Of a stretch of DNA of 64,000 nt, positions 37,797 to 64,000 are shown piece by piece. The notes beneath the pieces are model-generated. The model was not told where the DNA came from, did not search any database, and worked only from the letters and a program-made list of their open reading frames with translations. A program made the position numbers and the translations under genes. This DNA comes from Hemicentrotus pulcherrimus. Its lineage: Eukaryota; Echinodermata; Echinoidea; Camarodonta; Strongylocentrotidae. Each line of letters opens with the position of its first letter. Positions within the stretch are counted from its first letter, which is position 1. The stretch lies in contig BEXV01000953.1 in the NCBI GenBank assembly GCA_003118195.1, forward strand, positions 7,356 through 71,355, given 5' to 3'.

Positions 37797-38044
37797 GTAA
37801 TGTATTATTTTAACAACAAAAAAAACGTTCAGGAGAAATATTTAAGTACCTATAATGTTCATCGAATGTGACATTTTCTTACAACATTTCTTTTGTTTTG
37901 CTTTGTTTTGTTGAGATGTACTATTGGGCTAATCTTCTAATTCATTTTATGAATGTTAACTTTATCCATTGTAAATATTGGTATGCTTCATATTATTTAT
38001 AATGTATCTAAGAGTATCTAAAATATTTATTTTTTAATTTTTTT

Positions 38045-38325
38045 TTTTTTTTGATTTGATTTGATTTCTGCATTTTTCCATATAAAATAAGAATAAGTAT
38101 AACAAAGACCATATAAATGTAAGGTATAACACAACATAAACAAACAATAATTTCTTCATGTCAAAATGTTTTTTTACATAATATATGTACATATAATAAC
38201 AAAACTTAATATTTCCATAACATATAATCATAAATTTAAAGTAGTATCCGAACTTTTCAATTGGAAAAGTGCAGGAGACCGCAATCATAAGCAAAGCTTG
38301 ACAAGGATGGCGGCCTAAAAAAAAC
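38045..38325 (-). mobile_element. Possible 3' end of a LINE-like element
   Basis: A tandem TTTGA tail (GATTTGATTTGATTT) on the plus strand is followed by sequence of 3' UTR character, including GTGCAGGAGACCGCAATCAT and a GACAAGGATGGCGGCC end. This pattern resembles CR1-like LINE 3' ends lying on the minus strand. No protein motif survives. Confidence 0.35.
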
Positions 38326-39207
38326 AACAACAACAAAATTCTTAAGGTAAACCTTAAAAAGAAAACGTGTTCAAACGATTTTTGAGTATGAGTTTGTGAG
38401 TGTGTTGTGCAAGTGAGTATATATATTGTGTGTGTGTGTCATAACGCCAAAGTTGATGAATCTCGAGATCTAAATAATATTAGTATTGCAGTTTCATTTT
38501 TTTCCCATATCGATGAAATGTGGAAACACGTTTGGGCGTATAAAGTACATTATATACGATGCTGTGTTTTTGTTGTTTCTTCATCTCATTGTAATTGTAT
38601 TAGATCATAACGTATACATGTCACTGAACAAATTTAGTAAACTCGTTACAAAATCAATGTACATTATCCATATCTATTGAGCGAAGATAGAATATTAAAA
38701 CAAATAAAATCATTTATGTTTCACTCTAAAACAACACATGTGAAATCATTGACAAGTTATTTCAGTATTAATAGGAAATTGGCTTGTTAGAATGACCTAT
38801 TTAACAGTTGTACAATTTAAAAAAGAAATTATATCAAATAATGTATACATAAAATAACATTAAAGATCGTCTAACCCTCTATCTTTGAAAATAATAATCA
38901 GATTGTTTCGAAACAACCCAATATCAAATGTTCTGGTGACATATCGACTTTTTATAACATAATTTATTTAAACATCATTTCAAAATCAGTTAATCTCATC
39001 TTCTTTGTGGCAGCTATTCAACAGTATGACATTTTTTAATTGAATAGTATTAGTATATAACATACAATATAATAATATAAAATGGGGTATGAGTTTAATA
39101 ACGTAGATTAATAGAGTGCCAGGTGAAAACGACGTGTATTATGAGACTACAAGTCTGAAGAAATAAAATACATAGCTGATTAAGATTTCTAATTACTACA
39201 ATGAAAT

Positions 39208-39354
39208 TCATCTAAACAGAACAAACACAGTATCTTGTTCAAGTATACAGGTTATTTTCTTGTTCCCGTTGCAGTGCCAATAGACGAAGATGATATCACG
39301 CAAATCTTCACTTTCGGCATCCTTTAGACGCGGCTTATCGTCAGGATCGGAGTG
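39208..39354 (-). other. Coding-like segment of uncertain strand
   Basis: On the minus strand about 49 codons are open to a TGA (39208-39210), with acidic, then aromatic and Cys-containing composition (ESEDLRDIIFVYWHCNG). On the plus strand a strong acceptor (CTTGTTCCCGTTGCAG) precedes a short frame, PIDEDDITQIFTFGIL, then TAG. Either could be a terminal exon. No family is recognised and neither is confirmed. Confidence 0.22.
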
Positions 39355-40224
39355 AAATAATAAAACAAAAAACGGTGTTTTCCTCTACCTTATAGCATGA
39401 TCCCCTATACAGAGTTACGGGGGCAAACACTACTCCTTAGAAAGCGGTTAATTTAAGTCCTAAAGAAGTGCAAACATGGAAAGCATGAATGAAAAGCTAG
39501 AGAAAACATCGGTTTAGTAAGAGTTTGTTCCTTTTCACCTCAATAATGTTTGCTCGGACTAAACTGAAGTAGATACTGCCCTGTGTCGCCTTCATCATGA
39601 CGTCATATTTTTGACCAAACACTGTGCGCGCGCAGAGATCGCATTGGCAATCTTTCTGATTGACGGAACTGTAGGCTTTCATTAAAAGATAAATCACAAC
39701 GTTTCGCCACAGCGCGCTATGATTATCAAAATATTTCTTTCAACCAAGTACTTTTGTTTGCTGACGAAATATTTCAGAAGATATTCCTCAAAACAAATAC
39801 CTCATCCATTGAGAAATACCACAGAGTCTTTCTGTTATTGCTCTCACAATGGTTAATAGTTGAGTTGAGATGAAAATTATATGATAACAATCGGAACGGG
39901 ACAAAGACATCACACCGTACGAATAGTTCACATGATAATGATAAGTTAACGAACCTAGATGAAATCCACAAGGATGAGAGACAAATGAAAATTCACAAAA
40001 ACAGTTTATGATAATTGAAATATTCTTTGGAAAAAAATCGTAAGTACAAATATCCCTTCACAATTAGGACGGTCTCAAACAATAAACATAATTTTTTAAG
40101 AAAGGGACCGCGGAACGAATTCAAAGTGATGAAGTTGGAAAATTTTGTGAAACTTGCAACAAAATTAACCAATCTTGCACCATCATGACCATGATGCATC
40201 GGGGACTCGGAATTGAAAGAAGAA

Positions 40225-40985
40225 CATCAAATTCCATTTCAGTCAACAATAGATATCAACATTAGGTGGTTTCAAATCAAGATTTTAAATAGAATATTAT
40301 ATATGAAGGACAGTTTGTTAAGATTTGGTGTAGTGGCTGACAAGAAGTGTACTGTGTAGTAACAATAATGAAACTATCATACATGTTTTTTGCTTTTGTT
40401 ACTATTCTAATGAAGTATGGTCGAGGTTAGAGTTCTGGATATTTCGTAATACGGGGAAAAGGATCAAACTTACAAATAAAAATAAATTGTTTGGATTTTG
40501 CAGTAGCAATAATAATGCACTCAACTGTGTTTTGATGGTTGTAACACAAGAAATATTTTCAGCTAAATTACGAAATCAACTACCATCATTTGATATAATT
40601 TTATCAGCTGTAAAACGTTATTATGAAATGGAAAAAATATATATATACCAAAAAAATCTCAAAGAGAATAAATTGAAGAAGAAATGGTTTCACTGTAGAA
40701 AATATTTTGAAAGTGTTGGAAATGTGCTAACATTAACATGATCATGTATTTCATGTTTGGTATTTTCTTATTTTTTTTTTTAATTATATATTCAAAGTAC
40801 TAATTTTGTCAAAAATATTTGTTTTTATCTGCCACAAAAGTTTTCGGCCATGATGATTATCATATGTGTTAAGCCATTATGAATGGAAATATTTCTTTAA
40901 TTATTTGTATATGATATATGGATACACTGTATATGATGGAATTTGTTTTGAAAATAAAGAACTCTGTGAAGGGGGAAAAAAATTA
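40225..40985 (+). mobile_element. 3' end of an L1/Tx1-like retrotransposon, degraded
   Basis: The plus strand reads as the C-terminus of a LINE ORF2 after the RT domain. RWFQIKILNRIL is followed by a zinc-knuckle-like CxxC, and then by an HxxxxC (HVFCFCYY), with the frame broken inside the first Cys pair (about 40353) by an apparent two-base loss. It continues 84 codons (LFGFCSSNNN to YFESVGN) to a stop at 40741. An AATAAAG near 40953 and an A-run near 40977 mark the 3' end. It is truncated at the 5' side and non-functional. Confidence 0.6.
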
Positions 40986-42157
40986 TGTTACAGAAAGCAC
41001 AAATCCTTCCTAATTTAGTCAGATATGGATGGCTCAAAATAACATCATGTTTCATGGATGACAAGTGATTTTTTTATAAATCAGAATAGTAAAAAAATAG
41101 AAAACAACTTGTTATTAACTGAATGAGCCGTAACTTTTTATGAACGAAATGAGCAGATGAACACACTCAGCAAAAAGGTCAAGAAGATACATTTATAAAG
41201 AAAAACAAACATAAAAGACCTGCCCCAATTAATAAAGATCCAAACAGATCGTGCACCTAATCACTACAACCTTATTTAAGGGGGCAAAGGCAAAGGCAAT
41301 AAACCATGGAAATACTGGGAAATAAGACCTTAGAGCGGTTGTGTTTTCTTGCTTATTTTTTTTAATTGTTGTTATGAACAGTGAAGTTTAAGGTAGATAA
41401 GCTCGAAAAATGTAGTTTTATTGCGAAGTCATTACAAAATGTGATTATGTAATATTTATTAAAATATTGAGATAACGAGAGGTGCAAGTTAAAAATACAG
41501 ATAGACAGATAATGATTATATTATAATGTACGTTAAACAGAGAGAAAGATAGCTGTAAAGAGAGGGAGATGAAAGAGAGAGAGAAAATAAAATGACCAAG
41601 ATTGAAACCGATTATTGATGCCAGTACAAACCAGCAATGTCGAGGACGAGCTACTCTCAACGTTCTATCCGAAGGACGTGAGGGTTTCCTCTCATTAATT
41701 CCTGTTCTATAGTAAGTTGCACGGTAGTCGTTTCTTTATATTTTACTTTTATTTCCTTCATATCGATTTCAAGATTATTGTCAGAAATTGCCTGTTTAGG
41801 CCTACAGTATGTAATTTTGAAGCTCATTATTTAGGTTTAAAACTCACACTATAGGCCTATTCTCTTGCAGTATATAAGGTGTAAGTGTTATCATGTTCTT
41901 GCTTTTCATAATATTTTGATGACGGTGACTGAAATAAAACATAATGGCGTTTCCTTGTGCATATTATGAGTCATGTTATTGTTTTACCAAGTATAATTTA
42001 AAATAAGAGGCAAAATGTAATAATAGGCCAATTTAAAGAGAAACAGAATAAACTGAGGGAAGAGAAATGACGAAGGAGAGATGAGAAGAAAGAAAGCTTG
42101 TAACTTGTGAGAAAAAATGGATACATGAAATTGCTTTTTCAATTTGACTCCTAAAAG

Positions 42158-42304
42158 ATCGATTCATCAACGATAAGGAGAAGGATGACGAGTCGGTGTC
42201 ATCCGACATCGAGTACATGGACGATTACGACGATGCTGACGTCGAGTCCAACGCTGATGGAGACACGACCCCAGTCTCTGGCCTTGCGTTTTCTGAGGAT
42301 GAAT
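42158..42304 (+). CDS. Acidic exon of an unidentified protein
   Basis: A 147-base exon with acceptor TTTGACTCCTAAAAG and strong donor GAAT|GTAAGT. It reads as two bases, 48 codons, one base. The peptide is strongly acidic and disordered (for example SSDIEYMDDYDDADVE), with SAFSEDE-like Ser/acid motifs near its end, as in cytoplasmic tails of membrane proteins. It joins in frame with the terminal exon at 43393. No hydrophobic segment is present. The protein was not recognised. Confidence 0.6.
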
Positions 42305-43017
42305 GTAAGTATCTTATGAAGAAATGATTCAGGAGACAAGTGAAACTGTAGTATTAACGACTTACTTTTACCTAGTAGGAAAAGAAATTAACTTTTGGAG
42401 GTATGATCTGGAAAACATAGATTACATGAACATGGAGGAAAAAAGATGGCATGTTCAAAAGCTTCTACATGTATATACTACATGCATAGTGAAAACAAAC
42501 AAAGCGGCCTAATATCGGTAAGCATTATTCTGTGTTTTTTTTTTCTTTCCCCCTTTGATTGGTGTTCATGGTTAAGTGGTTAAATGAGTTTTCAAATATT
42601 GAGTTCGACATAATTAGCCTGTCGGCTTTGACGATGTTTAATAACTTTCATCGACTTCTCTTTGCAGGCTTTGTTCCTTCTCTTGTTAACACAATAATAT
42701 GTTTTAGGGTGATATTTGAATAACATTATTTCTTTTAATGGGCATATATCAAATTCATCTAAGTGACTGAAACATGCCCTACATATTTTGCTGCCAAAGG
42801 TGAAATGACCGTCCTTCAGCATTCAACGCAAGCTTTATAAAACTACATGAGTGAAATTGAAAATATAGTAAGTTAACCGTTAGCAGCAATCGCTACCCAC
42901 CCTTGCTCATTTAGCTGTTAGGCTAGTACATCACAGGAGTTTTGCCGCCTAATCGCGATGTCAAATAGGAGAAATGAGAGACAATGCATCTATCAAATTA
43001 ATAATGATAATAATAAT

Positions 43018-43110
43018 AATCCGGTTTTTTCATATATTGCTCAATACACCGATCCGACGATGTGCCTAAGCGCTTTACAGATATATTATTACCCCGGTCA
43101 AATCTATGCA
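43018..43110. repeat. Interspersed repeat fragment
   Basis: TAATAATAATAATCCGG, then AATACACCGATCCGACG and AAGCGCTTTACAGATATA, ending ATTACCCCGGTC. The arrangement looks like a short interspersed repeat of a type common in marine invertebrates. No termini are certain. Confidence 0.4.
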
Positions 43111-43392
43111 TGATGATGAGCAGCATATACTGATCATCAAGCTGATCTGTTGAAACGGCGGAATAAAGATGAGGAAAACAATCTTTATGGTGAGCCTATT
43201 TAGACGCTTTCTTTTTTTAAAACCTTATTTACAACATGTTGGGTGGACTAATCTATAACGACAAATTTTTTTGTGTGTAAACCTTTCCTCCTCGCTAGGA
43301 TGCGTTTGAGTTTAATTTAATGAAAATGAGCGATTTAACCACGCGTTTTTTGTTAAGTTATCATTATGTCTCCTTTCTTAATTCTTGTACAG

Positions 43393-43460
43393 ATAACGAA
43401 AGCAATATGAGCAAGACCTACAATACACATCAGCTCCACGATAACCGGCCTATGTTTTAA
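43393..43460 (+). CDS. Terminal coding exon of the acidic-tailed protein
   Basis: The acceptor (CTTAATTCTTGTACAG) is strong. Two bases complete the codon left by the exon at 42304 (T plus AT gives Tyr), followed by 21 codons (NESNMSKTYNTHQLHDN and on) to TAA at 43458. The joined tail reads SEDEYNESNMSK and ends DNRPMF. The exact phase match with the preceding exon is the main support. Possible role: C-terminal tail of a membrane or signalling protein; identity unknown. Confidence 0.5.
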
Positions 43461-46400
43461 CGACGTGCCTCTCATCAACTACCCAATTAATTTAAATTAC
43501 AACCAATGGTTACTAATATTGTGGAACGATGATTTTAACCAAAAAGTATTTAGCATGAATTTGGGTATACAGCGTGGCAAGAAAGTTGGCCAAAGGTGAC
43601 CTTTTTCGGGCACATGAGAACCATCTTCACGTTTAGCATCTCATTCCCAGGAGTTGCTAGAGTTGTCTTGTTAACGCCCCGCCCAACTGTATACTTGCAC
43701 GCCCGGGAATCAGCGAGAAATGGAGCCTAGAGATGACACGAGACAACGCTTCGTCTGTATGATGTTGTGGTGCATCCCCGTGCATGGTGCACCCTTTCAA
43801 CAAGAAAGCAACGGACAAGTATTCCAGAAAGCCTTCCAAAACTTTGGTTAAATCGAGTTAAGGCATCATTCTAAGACATAAATCAGAAACGGAAATTATA
43901 AATGAACAAAACGATGGTGCATCTCTCCCACAAAAAGGGAAGTGCAACTTGATGAAAGTCTTGTAAGCAATATTGTAGAGCTGAGTTTAGACACAATATT
44001 GTCTAAAATAGATCAGATATGATCATGAAGAAACGAATCGCGGAGCATCCCGTCCAACAATATACAATATAGTAATAATAAGAATGGTAACTATTGAAAT
44101 GAGTCACCATGGAAATACAGGAGAAAACAATTATTATATAGTTAACTGTTTAATGAGCAAAAAACGAACGAAATTTAACAAATGAACTCAACAAAAACAG
44201 CTAAAAACTTTATGTTGGGAACCAAATGAATCAATAAAAAGCCGAACGGATGTGCAAGAAAAACAATCTAAGTTATTTGGTGACAAAAGCAAGAGCAATA
44301 CATTTTAAGATACTATGAAACAAGAATTTGATATGGTTGTATTTTTATGTTGGTATTCAGTTAAAGGAAAAATCCAACCTTTGTAATAAGTTAATTTCAT
44401 TGAAAGCAGAATAATAAGAAAAAGAGAACGGCGATTTAAAAAAAAAAATAAGAGAGTTGTTAATGTTTTAACAATGTAAGTAAGAGGAAGTAACTTAACT
44501 GTACATCTCACAAATTTCCGTCGGGATAGGCTGTCAGACAGCCCCTACTAAAAATCCGGGTAATTTTCTTCAATGGACAAAATTTTGTCGGAAGGAACAG
44601 TGATGGCTGTACATTACAAAGTATTATATCGGTATTCATGGTGGGAGAGAGAGGAGCCAATTTCTATCTTCTCTCACTTTTATATAGAATGTAGGTTTTG
44701 GAGTAATGATTAACAGATTTTCGTTGTATGATTGTGCATTTTTCTGCTGAAATCTCCAACACAAACTGAACTTTTTCGTTCTGCATTTCGTATCTAAGTT
44801 TTTCATAGAAGAGTACAAGGATTACTCACACTATATGCAATTAGTCATCATGATAGCTAACATAACGGGATTCATGACCAAAACTCAAACAGAGTGCTTG
44901 CTCTTTCCATTGGTCCCCTTCCACCGTCCATTCGATCCTGGATTAAACAAACTTGGTCTTGTTTAGTCTTGAGGGATGACCATACAGTATTATTGCCTCT
45001 TGGAACTTGAGTGGCTCTTTTCTTTTACCACTAAGCAACCCATAAAGATACACATAGCAAAATACACACTGAAATATTTTTTGTGAGGCACTTTTATATA
45101 AACCGATTGACGATACACCATGAGAATGGTTACAAGACCCAAAGTATAGAAAATTAATCATAGTTACATGCTAACAGTCTGTAAGATGAAAATACAAAGT
45201 GTCCTTGAAAACTCGAAATTCTTTATCAAGTTGACTTGATGATTTTATATAAGAACATTTATGAGAAAATCATGAAAATTATTTAGTATTTGGAGTTCAA
45301 GTTTGTGTGTGTTTAAATTACATGCGCATACATTTTGTCCGCATATAAATTTCTGTTTTCTATATGTTACGAGGGATCTAAGCAAGTGAGCAAAATAATA
45401 CATTTTATAGTATAGTGAATATGTACTTTCGTTATCAAAATACACTTTATACATGAATTGAAAATTGATCACCTCACTGCCCGTTTACAAAGTGTCGGAT
45501 ACCCGAGTATTGGTAATTTGACGTTTTCAGTGGCTGCAGCTCCCCTACCCCCTCCCGCCTCATACCCTTGTTGGTAATTATGTCTTATCTGGCTTTTTGT
45601 TAAGCCGTGTAGTAGTTCTCGATAATCGAATTATCAACTTTTCTCAAGATATTCCTCATAATTTTTGACGGAGTTGCAGTATTTAGAATAATAAAAGCTA
45701 TTCTCTATAATTTGTTCAAAACAGGTGCCATGATTAAAGTGAGTTTTTACCTCTTATTTAGATTGTAACTGTGCACACTGTTAACTTTGCTATCGAGGGC
45801 TTCAAGGCTGAACACCAATAGATACTCATAGGGCAAGAATTTAAGATTGCGTGCATATACGCATAATAGTAAGAGGCGCTCTGAGATGGCGCCGTTTGAC
45901 TATAAATCCACGTGTCATTGGTTGATTATGAGAGTATAGTGACCAACCCGGTTCGAGTTCAGGGCAAAATATGACGGACTCTGCGTTGTATTTATATACC
46001 AAACACCCCTGGGGTCTCAGTCATGTAGAAATACTATAAGCATGCGTGACCACAGGGTTTTACAGACACCCCTAAACGTGGATTTCTTCTGAAGCCAAAC
46101 TACACCCTAAATGACGATTTCGCGTTGTTTAACTTGTTTTCCCCCGGTTTTACACCTTCTTAAACGGGTATTTCACAAAATTAGTGTTCTCCTGAACAAG
46201 TGAGACAGTATTGTAAAATTGTATCCCCTCGAGCATTTTGAAGTGCGATAGGAATTACCATTTAATTTGTTGACTGAGTGTAAAATAAATCAAATTGCGC
46301 TTCTGATGTAAAATTCACTATGTAAACATTTATTTCAATAGGGAAGCAATAACATCAACCTGTACACTTTCAAAAGGGTGTTATGCACAGCCATCATAAG

Positions 46401-46576
46401 TCTTTTCTTTGAAGAAAAAAACTTGAACTACATTTCAAATTTGTAGATCTAGTGTTTACAAAAAGTATTTGTATTTGACTGAGACCCCCGGGCCAAGTAC
46501 AAAACGAACGAATAATTAATATATGCCATGTAGTGACCAACTTTAACTTCCGCAGGCTATATAGTTCCCCCTGCAA
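43461..46576. other. Intergenic region before the assembly gap
   Basis: AT-rich unique-looking DNA with short ORFs lacking domains. No convincing exon was found. The two large frames around the gap run through N bases and are artefacts. Confidence 0.5.
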
Positions 46577-46890
46577 NNNNNNNNNNNNNNNNNNNNNNNN
46601 NNNNNNNNNNNNNNNNNNNNNNNNNNNNNNNNNNNNNNNNNNNNNNNNNNNNNNNNNNNNNNNNNNNNNNNNNNNNNNNNNNNNNNNNNNNNNNNNNNNN
46701 NNNNNNNNNNNNNNNNNNNNNNNNNNNNNNNNNNNNNNNNNNNNNNNNNNNNNNNNNNNNNNNNNNNNNNNNNNNNNNNNNNNNNNNNNNNNNNNNNNNN
46801 NNNNNNNNNNNNNNNNNNNNNNNNNNNNNNNNNNNNNNNNNNNNNNNNNNNNNNNNNNNNNNNNNNNNNNNNNNNNNNNNNNNNNNNNNN
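46577..46890. other. Assembly gap (314 N)
   Basis: A run of N bases followed at once by poly-C, so the gap was probably left at a hard-to-sequence homopolymer or repeat. Confidence 0.99.
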
Positions 46891-47005
46891 CCCCCCCCCC
46901 CCCCCACTGAGCAACTATTTGGCCGGCGCGATTTTCAAATTTTCGGGAGCACAAACAAAAAAAAAATTGGGCCCCCTCCCCTAAGAAATCCTGGACCCGC
47001 GCCTG
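46891..47005 (-). mobile_element. End of a hAT-like non-autonomous element
   Basis: Read on the minus strand the right end begins CAGGCGCGGGTCCAGGATTT, like terminal repeats of hAT elements (CAGxGGCGGATCCAGGATTT type). The other end is in or beyond the assembly gap. Flanking ATGCATGC at 47006 would be the 8-bp target site. Confidence 0.5.
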
Positions 47006-47223
47006 ATGCATGCAGCCTATATTCCGCTGTTATTATTAGTGTAAATTAAGGAGGAGTTTTCACCGCAAAATGTTGGAGGTTGTGTACTTGAGGTAAATCT
47101 GGGTTAATTTGGGCACAAGCAGGTTTTATCCCACCCGCCCCTATACTGTGTGAATGTTGCGGGGGGGGGCACCTCGCGCTCGCGATTGCTATTCCGATTA
47201 TTACCTAAACGATTGTTGCTAGG

Positions 47224-61962
<14,739 letters not shown>

Positions 61963-62161
61963 CGTTCTCCCATAGTGTGACGGTCAGCCCTAGAGATTCA
62001 GTAATTGATATAAACTTAAACTTAGTTGCTTTGGTTTGTTTGTTTGATTTATCCAAATGCTATAAAGAAGGTACATGTATGTGTGAAAAACTAGGGGACT
62101 GATGGCTTTAAGTCCACTGTGAGGGACTTGAATTGATTATGAAGGGTAATACCTTACCAAA

Positions 62162-62373
62162 GGGCAATGGCTCATCAACCTGGTTTCAAACTCGGCAGCT
62201 CTTAGTTATGAGAAGGGCAATAGCTCATCGACCTGGTTTCAAACTCGGCAGCTCTTAGTTATGAGAAGGGCAATCGCTCATCGACCTGGTTTCAAACTCG
62301 GCAGCTCTTAGTCATGAGAAGGGCAATAGCTCATCGACCTGGTTTCAAACTCGGCAGTTCCTGGTTATGAGAC
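62162..62373 (-). repeat. 53-bp tandem array from a tRNA-derived repeat
   Basis: Four 53-bp units beginning at 62162, 62215, 62268 and 62321, nearly identical. On the minus strand each includes GAGTTTGAAACC, a T-arm/B-box-like element. The adjacent A-box-like part is at 62381-62394. Confidence 0.9.
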
Positions 62374-62410
62374 CACTGCTCTACTACTGAGCCATTGCTC
62401 CTCCTCTAAG
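62321..62410 (-). repeat. tRNA-like SINE head
   Basis: On the minus strand, TGGCTCAGTAGTAG (A-box like) is followed by AGCAGTGGTCTCATAACC, resembling an anticodon arm with CAT in the loop, then GCCGAGTTTGAAACC (B-box like). This is the layout of a tRNA-derived sequence, probably elongator tRNA-Met type. The missing paired acceptor stem and the tandem copies argue against a working tRNA gene. Confidence 0.55.
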
Positions 62411-63344
62411 CTTATTGTGCCTTAAGCTGACATGGTCAATTTTTTTGTGAACTCTGAGAACTATGTGATTCAACAATGTGTCCTTGTAGGAAAGAAAAGT
62501 ATGGCACAGCTTGTCCCAGCAGATGGAAGCCTCTTTTGGGATGTACAAGAACAGTGTAGGAGAAACGGCGCCATTGAAGGAATAAAATATCATACCAGTC
62601 TGCCAGGAAGAATGCTCTATAAAAGCTTGAAATCAGAAGAGTAGTTAGAGAGATAAAGGCCATTATTTTGAAGTTGCTAACTTACAGCAATACGTATTAT
62701 ACCTTGAAATAATTCATAAGATTTCCAAGATTGACCCATTGCGTTTAAAGACCCTATCCAGTGAAAATACAACTATACACCAATGGTAAGATAAATGAAT
62801 GTAGAAAACAAATGTAAAATATTAAACAGATATTTTTCCTTTTAGTATTGCACTAAAGTAACTTAAAACCTTATTTTCCGCACCCCTCCAAATTATGGGT
62901 CAGCAGGGGTAAAACTTGCTGAAGTTACAATAATGACATAGCATGTGGACCTGATCAGCTCACCTATATTGCTGAGATGATTAGCTGTGCTTAATGCAAC
63001 GTCATTGTGAACATATGTACTCCACATAAGACAGGGTCATCAAGTTGATAGCTAGTTTATAGGCTGCCAACTTCTGATTTTCAAAGCTTTTAGATTTCGA
63101 ATTTTTAGAGATTTGTTACTCCTCTGACAGACACTAAAATTGTATATCATGTATATGATTGTAATCTATGGCTTAAGCTTTTTGTTGATAAAGAATTCAT
63201 CAATTTCTTTTTCACTTCTGACAGGGTCTTTAAGTTTGGAGAGCACATCCGCTTTGAGAGGTACGTGTAATTCTCAACAAATTGTGCTTACAGCAAATGT
63301 CTTTTTACCAATGTCAATCATATAACTATCCAGTCATTACTTAC
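62411..63344 (+). other. DPCD downstream region, no gene seen
   Basis: An AATAAA at 62580 may serve DPCD or be incidental. Short frames here have no known domain. Confidence 0.4.
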
Positions 63345-63570
63345 TTACCGCCCATTATGCCTCCTGGCACATAGGGCAGCAACAAAAGTCTTCTACTCCT
63401 TCCGATCCTGGGCCAGTCTTTGGATTGTATCCCATGTGTGGTTCAGGTCTTTAATCTCCCCTTCCACAGTTCTTCGCCAAGTGGTTTTAGGACGTCCCCT
63501 CTTTCTTTTGCCTTCAGGTGTCCAGTGGAGGGCTGTTCGTATCCAGTCATTGCAGAGTCTTAAATAAATG
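63345..63570 (-). mobile_element. 3' coding end of a non-LTR retrotransposon
   Basis: The minus strand encodes DWIRTALHWTPEGKRKRGRP, then KTTWRRTVEGEI, WDTIQRLAQDR and AALCARRHNGR followed by TAA at 63345. KRKRGRPKTTWRR is a very common C-terminal motif of endonuclease/RT polyproteins in invertebrate LINEs. One TAG stands where the motif usually has Trp, and everything upstream is missing. Confidence 0.75.
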
Positions 63571-64000
63571 ACTGCGCTTGATCAAGTAGAGTACTCTCTG
63601 TACGAATCTGCTCTGAGCTGAGTCTAATCTGGAATTGATTCCAATGTTGAGTATAATATATAAGAGCAAATCCCTCCGGTTACAAACTTTATTGTGATAA
63701 ATAGCCTTTTGTGTAAGTTCATATATTTCATGTATCGTTAATCTTCTTTTTTTCTTAATCATTAGTCTGATAGTCCAAGTTAGATGTTTTGCTTTTTCCA
63801 CAGGTTTTATTGATTAAGATATGAACTGAATGTGTGTGATTTTTTTTCTTTTTTTCTGAAGTCCTTGTGACTTGTTTTTGTACTCCACTTTTCATTAATA
63901 AGGCTTAATATCAAAATATGTCTTTCTCTTGAAGATGATGATTTAATACACCGAGTAGAAGTGTCTGAAACTATTTGTAAACAAATTACATTATCCTGAT
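63571..64000. other. AT-rich unique sequence to the window end
   Basis: Nothing recognisable: short frames only. Confidence 0.45.

Noticed and set aside
41625..41677. 53-bp plus-strand segment in phase with the exon at 42158
   Set aside because: The acceptor lacks a pyrimidine tract and the candidate at 37735 joins equally well; kept only as a possibility.
46394..47011. Several long frames crossing the gap
   Set aside because: They exist because N bases contain no stops.
62321..62410. Functional tRNA-Met gene
   Set aside because: No paired acceptor stem and the T-arm part is tandemly copied; better explained as a tRNA-derived repeat.

Overview
Draft metazoan genomic sequence: AT-rich, gene-sparse, introns of hundreds of bases to about 23 kb, GT-AG splice sites, many microsatellites, several families of short inverted-repeat transposons and non-LTR retrotransposon fragments. 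There are no bacterial-type operons, CRISPR arrays or rRNA. An over-represented TAGGCCTA palindrome, the transposon spectrum and the divergence of the recognisable proteins from vertebrates suggest a marine deuterostome invertebrate, most likely an echinoderm. That assignment is inference. One assembly gap (46577-46890) and one single N (35799) are present.

Layout. (1) 435-1031, plus strand: AP5S1 (sigma subunit of adaptor complex AP-5) in one uninterrupted exon. (2) About 35153 leftward to at least 8357, minus strand: a bHLH-PAS transcription-factor gene of aryl hydrocarbon receptor (AHR) type. Four phase-consistent exons give the N-terminus, the bHLH domain, a linker and the start of PAS-A, with a 23-kb second intron. 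Further possible exons lie at 6761-6817 and 3391-3560. No PAS-B was found before AP5S1. (3) 37735-43460, plus strand: three phase-compatible exons ending the coding region of an unidentified acidic-tailed protein, with an L1-like retrotransposon end at about 40225-40985. (4) 47224-61962, plus strand: a complete DPCD gene (ciliary R2TP-associated protein), six exons, 204 residues. Its introns are packed with transposable elements, a truncated antisense class A GPCR reading frame, a 1-kb minisatellite and a possible in-frame cassette exon. (5) 62162-64000: a tRNA-derived repeat with a 53-bp tandem array and the 3' end of a non-LTR retrotransposon.

The genes are not a functional unit: vesicle trafficking (AP5S1), transcriptional sensing (AHR-like) and cilium assembly (DPCD) are ordinary metazoan neighbours. 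The most interesting points are structural. Two separate tandem duplications in DPCD begin inside an exon and copy the exon end with its 5' splice site. A CR1/Rex1-like LINE is inserted inside a TTAA-type inverted-repeat element whose uninterrupted copy lies 3 kb away. A strong 105-bp phase 0/0 exon candidate lies in DPCD intron 3. The AHR-type gene seems to lack PAS-B. Exon calls come from reading splice signals, frame and phase by eye; no alignment or transcript evidence was available.
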